Assembly: GCA_047518265.1 (NCBI GenBank) | Contig: JAKZRG010000004.1 | Span: 124,001 to 188,000, forward strand | Length of the DNA: 64,000 bases | Source of the DNA: Oceanospirillum sp047518265 | Lineage (GTDB): Bacteria; Pseudomonadota; Gammaproteobacteria; Pseudomonadales; Halomonadaceae | Direction of reading: 5' to 3' | In this document: in pieces, positions 61,407-64,000 of the stretch | How the letters are laid out: every line of letters starts with the position of its first letter | Numbering within the stretch: position 1 is the first letter of the stretch | Notes under the pieces: model-generated | Told to the model about the DNA's origin: nothing | Databases searched by the model: none | The model's input: only the letters and a program-made list of their open reading frames with translations | Translations under genes and position numbers: made by a program

Positions 61407-62267
61407 TTAAGCTGATGCTTCCATCATCTTTTTCACCTTGTTCATGGCGTTTTTCTCTAACTGGCGAATACGCTCAGCGGAAACACTATAAACATCGGCT
61501 AATTCATGCAGAGTGGCCTTGCTGTCTGTTAGCCAACGTTTTTGCAGAATATCCTGACTGCGTTCATCAAGTTGTGACATGGCATTTTGTAAACGTGATG
61601 ACGCATCGGCTGCCCAGTCAGAATCTTCAAGCTCAGTTGCCGGGTTATATCGGTGATCTTCCAGGTAATAAGCCGGTGCTTGATAAGCCTGGTCATCGTC
61701 ATCGTCACCATAGGCATCAAAGGATGCATCATGAGCACTTAGGCGACTTTCCATTTGACGCACGGTCTGAGGTTTAACATCCAGATCCTGTGCAATGGCA
61801 TCAACTTCTTGATTGTTTAACCAACCCAGACCTTTTTTGGCACTGCGCAGATTAAAAAACAGTTTACGTTGTGCTTTGGTGGTTGCTACTTTCACAATAC
61901 GCCAGTTACGCAGTACGTATTCATGAATCTCGGCTTTAATCCAATGCACTGCAAAGGATACCAAGCGAACACCCACATTAGGATCAAAACGTTTTACCGC
62001 TTTCATCAAGCCAACATTACCTTCCTGAATAAGGTCTGCTTGAGGTAAGCCATAACCGGAATAGCTTTTAGCAATATGAACGACAAAACGCAGATGAGAT
62101 AACACCAATTCCCTAGCGGCATCTATATCTGCCTGATCGAATAAGCGACGAGCAAGATCCTGCTCACGCTCTACGGATAATACCGGGAAGCTATTAGCGA
62201 CTTGAATATAAGCATTCAAATCCTGTCCAGGGGACAGGGTATCTATCGTTTGTAGGCCCTTGTTCAT
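61407..62267 (-). CDS. rpoH: RNA polymerase sigma-32 factor
   Basis: A 286-residue heat-shock sigma factor. Region 2 includes QADLIQEGNVGLMKAVKRFDP and region 2.4 HWIKAEIHEYVLRNWRIVKVATTK. The RpoH box QRKLFFNLRSAKK is exact. Region 4 ends LADVYSVSAERIRQLEKNAMNKVKK. An acidic insert at about 180-210 (DDDDDQAYQAPAYYLED) is somewhat longer than in E. coli. The ftsE-ftsX-rpoH order is conserved. Confidence 0.97.
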   Translation of the reverse strand: MNKGLQTIDTLSPGQDLNAYIQVANSFPVLSVEREQDLARRLFDQADIDAARELVLSHLRFVVHIAKSYSGYGLPQADLIQEGNVGLMKAVKRFDPNVGVRLVSFAVHWIKAEIHEYVLRNWRIVKVATTKAQRKLFFNLRSAKKGLGWLNNQEVDAIAQDLDVKPQTVRQMESRLSAHDASFDAYGDDDDDQAYQAPAYYLEDHRYNPATELEDSDWAADASSRLQNAMSQLDERSQDILQKRWLTDSKATLHELADVYSVSAERIRQLEKNAMNKVKKMMEASA

Positions 62268-62423
62268 ATAACCTCGAAGAAGATGTTTATTCTGATCTTA
62301 TCTGAGCGCGTCAGACGCAATAAGTTCAATTCAGGAGCATTTAATATAGATATTCCTGACCTTTTTGCAAGAGGTTCAGCTTGCATACTCAGATTTATCG
62401 GCCTTATGAGCCTAATTTTTAGT

Positions 62424-63488
62424 TTATCTGGGTTCTATTGCACCCAGATGACGGCTAACCGCTAACCAAGCGCCGAGCCAGCCAAGCACTGTACCAGATA
62501 TGAGTAGTAGTAGGGAATCCCCAAAACCTAGGCCAATCAGCTCAAAGCTGGCAGCGTCGTAAGCGCTGGCGAGAGAGCGCACAGGGCCATCTAACCAGAG
62601 CAAGCTGATACTGATAATCCACCAAGCCAATAGGCTACCGCCTAAGCCATACCAGATTCCGGTATAAAGGAAGGGGCGGCGAATAAAAGCATTACTACCA
62701 CCGACCAGCTTAACAATAACAATTTCATCCCGACGGTTTTCAATGGCTAACCGGATCGTATTACCCACCACTAATAACACGGCGATGCCTAACAGAATAG
62801 CTAAAGCACTGACCGCACGTTGGCTGAGCTCCATGATATAATAGAGACGTTTCACCCAATCTAGATCAAGTTGAGCTTCCTCAACTTCTTTCATCTGCTG
62901 CAACTCTTTTAGCAGGCTTTCCTGCTGATCAAGTCCACCGATATTACTGGCCGGGCGAACGACAAGAACGCTGGGTAGGGGATTACCTTCAAGATAATCC
63001 AGAGCCTCACCAAAACCAGAAAACTGTTTAAATTCTTTTAGAGCCTGATCCTTGGATATGTAGCTAACACTGGCGATATCACTGCGCAAATCCAATTTTA
63101 AGCGCAGAGATTGTGCTTGAGTTTCACTGACTTCCATTTTCAGGAATAAGGAAACCTGAGAAGTGCCATCCCAATTGCTGGTGACCACTTGGGCATTGTT
63201 CAGAAATAGATAAAGCCCTGTAGGCAGTGCTAAAGCGATAGCGAGTACAGCCCAGGTCATCAAGCTGGAAAAAGGCGTACGTATCACTCGCCAAAGGCTA
63301 TCTTGTGCCATTAAACGGTGATGACGTAACCAGCTACGGGTTTTATTACCGGTATTAATCTCGGACTGACTGGCGCCTTTTGCTGTTGGTTCTGCCGTTT
63401 TGCGTTTAGGGGCCACAGGTCTAGGAGTGGAAACACTGGCGCCTCTTGGTGAGGTTCCTCGGTTGTTAGATTTACTTGAATCGTTCAC
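62424..63488 (-). CDS. ftsX: Cell-division ABC-type membrane protein FtsX
   Basis: A 354-residue inner-membrane protein with four membrane helices (about 75-95, 220-245, 280-300, 325-345) and a large periplasmic loop between the first two that activates cell-wall hydrolases through EnvC. The N-terminal 60 residues are a basic, Ser/Pro-rich cytoplasmic extension. Its start overlaps the ftsE stop by 4 bp (ATGA). Confidence 0.95.
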   Translation of the reverse strand: MNDSSKSNNRGTSPRGASVSTPRPVAPKRKTAEPTAKGASQSEINTGNKTRSWLRHHRLMAQDSLWRVIRTPFSSLMTWAVLAIALALPTGLYLFLNNAQVVTSNWDGTSQVSLFLKMEVSETQAQSLRLKLDLRSDIASVSYISKDQALKEFKQFSGFGEALDYLEGNPLPSVLVVRPASNIGGLDQQESLLKELQQMKEVEEAQLDLDWVKRLYYIMELSQRAVSALAILLGIAVLLVVGNTIRLAIENRRDEIVIVKLVGGSNAFIRRPFLYTGIWYGLGGSLLAWWIISISLLWLDGPVRSLASAYDAASFELIGLGFGDSLLLLISGTVLGWLGAWLAVSRHLGAIEPR

Positions 63489-64000
63489 CGTTGGCCTCCG
63501 CTACTTGATAAGGCACCTTGATTAAGGGTCAGTACTCTCTTTCCCATGCGAGCAATAAGATCCAGATCGTGACTGGCAATTAATACGGTCACTTCCCGTT
63601 CGTTAAATTGTTCAAACAGGTGCATGATCTCGGAGGATAATTTGGGATCAAGGTTACCGGTGGGCTCGTCTGCGAGAATAATAGGGGGTTTTTTTACAAC
63701 AGCACGGGCGATACCCACCCGTTGTTGTTCACCGCCGGATAACATTATGGGGTTGAGTTTTTCTTTACTTAGCAATCCCACCTTATCCAGAGCAGCCCGA
63801 ACTCGGTTGCCGATCATTTTAGGATCAGCGCCTTCGATGAGTAGGGGTAGAGCGACGTTATCAAAAACACTGCGATCAAATAGCAGCTGATGGTTCTGGA
63901 AAACGACGCCGATATTACGTCTTAAAGCCGGGATTTTGCTTTTAGACATCTTGGAAAGGTTTTCACCGTTAACCACCACTTGTCCGTTAGTGGCCTTCTC
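63485..64000 (-). CDS. ftsE: Cell-division ATP-binding protein FtsE (5' end outside window)
   Basis: The last 171 residues or so of the ABC ATPase that partners FtsX. The Q-loop is VVFQNHQLLFD, the signature LSGGEQQRVGIARA, Walker B IILADEPTGNLD and the H-loop ASHDLDL. The frame stays open to base 64000, so roughly the first 50 residues, including Walker A, lie outside the window. An internal GTG at 63979 is not the true start. Confidence 0.96.
   Translation of the reverse strand, partial: EKATNGQVVVNGENLSKMSKSKIPALRRNIGVVFQNHQLLFDRSVFDNVALPLLIEGADPKMIGNRVRAALDKVGLLSKEKLNPIMLSGGEQQRVGIARAVVKKPPIILADEPTGNLDPKLSSEIMHLFEQFNEREVTVLIASHDLDLIARMGKRVLTLNQGALSSSGGQR

Noticed and set aside
1..64000. 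CRISPR array or restriction/defence island
   Set aside because: I found no regularly spaced direct repeats, cas genes, methylases or nucleases typical of such systems. The only repeats are dispersed intergenic ones and those of the tRNA element.

Overview
The window is chromosomal DNA from a Gram-negative gammaproteobacterium, most likely a marine Oceanospirillales/Pseudomonadales-type organism. The evidence is the gene content and local order. Groups such as gamma-carbonic anhydrase/prlC/yheV, thrB/DUF2782/polA, cytochrome c5/rep, comM/ubiK/glnK/amtB, rpmB/rpmG/mutM, radC/coaBC/dut/algC/argB and ftsE/ftsX/rpoH are the blocks seen in Pseudomonas and relatives. The base composition is moderate, short intergenic repeats are common, and c-di-GMP signalling genes are plentiful. 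The species cannot be named from the sequence alone.

Layout. 1-6.6 kb: envelope proteases and chaperone-like proteins, gamma-CA, oligopeptidase A, a zinc-ribbon protein, homoserine kinase. 6.7-9.9 kb: an unusually long DNA polymerase I. 10.3-13.6 kb: a membrane GGDEF/EAL protein and a small exported helical protein. 13.7-18 kb: a polyamine locus (speA, a Sel1 lipoprotein, speE). 18-19.1 kb: a circularly permuted PHB-depolymerase-like lipoprotein, with a cluster of DnaA boxes upstream. 19.3-23.2 kb: a hybrid histidine kinase translationally coupled to an HD-GYP response regulator. 23.4-27.5 kb: a 4.1-kb integrated element in tRNA-Arg(CCG), bounded by 45-bp direct repeats. It carries integrase, AlpA, an HUH-type Gp2-like replication protein and small unknown genes. 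27.5-33.5 kb: cytochrome c5, rep helicase, a porin, a small exported repeat protein, LysR. 33.6-38.1 kb: an AcrAB-type efflux pair. 38.3-43 kb: comM, ubiK and a glnK-amtB-glnK nitrogen locus with a sigma54/NtrC promoter. 43-44.8 kb: a copper/cytochrome-oxidase assembly cluster. 45-49.2 kb: transporter, D-lactate dehydrogenase, SirB2, mutM, rpmG, rpmB. 49.4-56.8 kb: radC, coaBC, dut, algC, argB, slmA and a two-receiver diguanylate cyclase. 56.9-61.2 kb: a second RND pump. 61.4-64 kb: rpoH, ftsX and a truncated ftsE.

Most of the window is housekeeping. The points that stand out are (i) a second, diverged copy of a polymerase thumb segment inside the proofreading domain of PolA; (ii) the compact tRNA-Arg element with its arm-type repeats and overlapping operon; (iii) four DnaA boxes in 55 bp away from any dnaA gene; (iv) a dispersed palindromic intergenic repeat family ending in TTATCGGGATTGGTAT; (v) a 104-residue exported protein with three LEP(T/A)xxSxE motifs; and (vi) a plus-strand promoter/terminator pair in a gap between minus-strand genes that may encode a small RNA.
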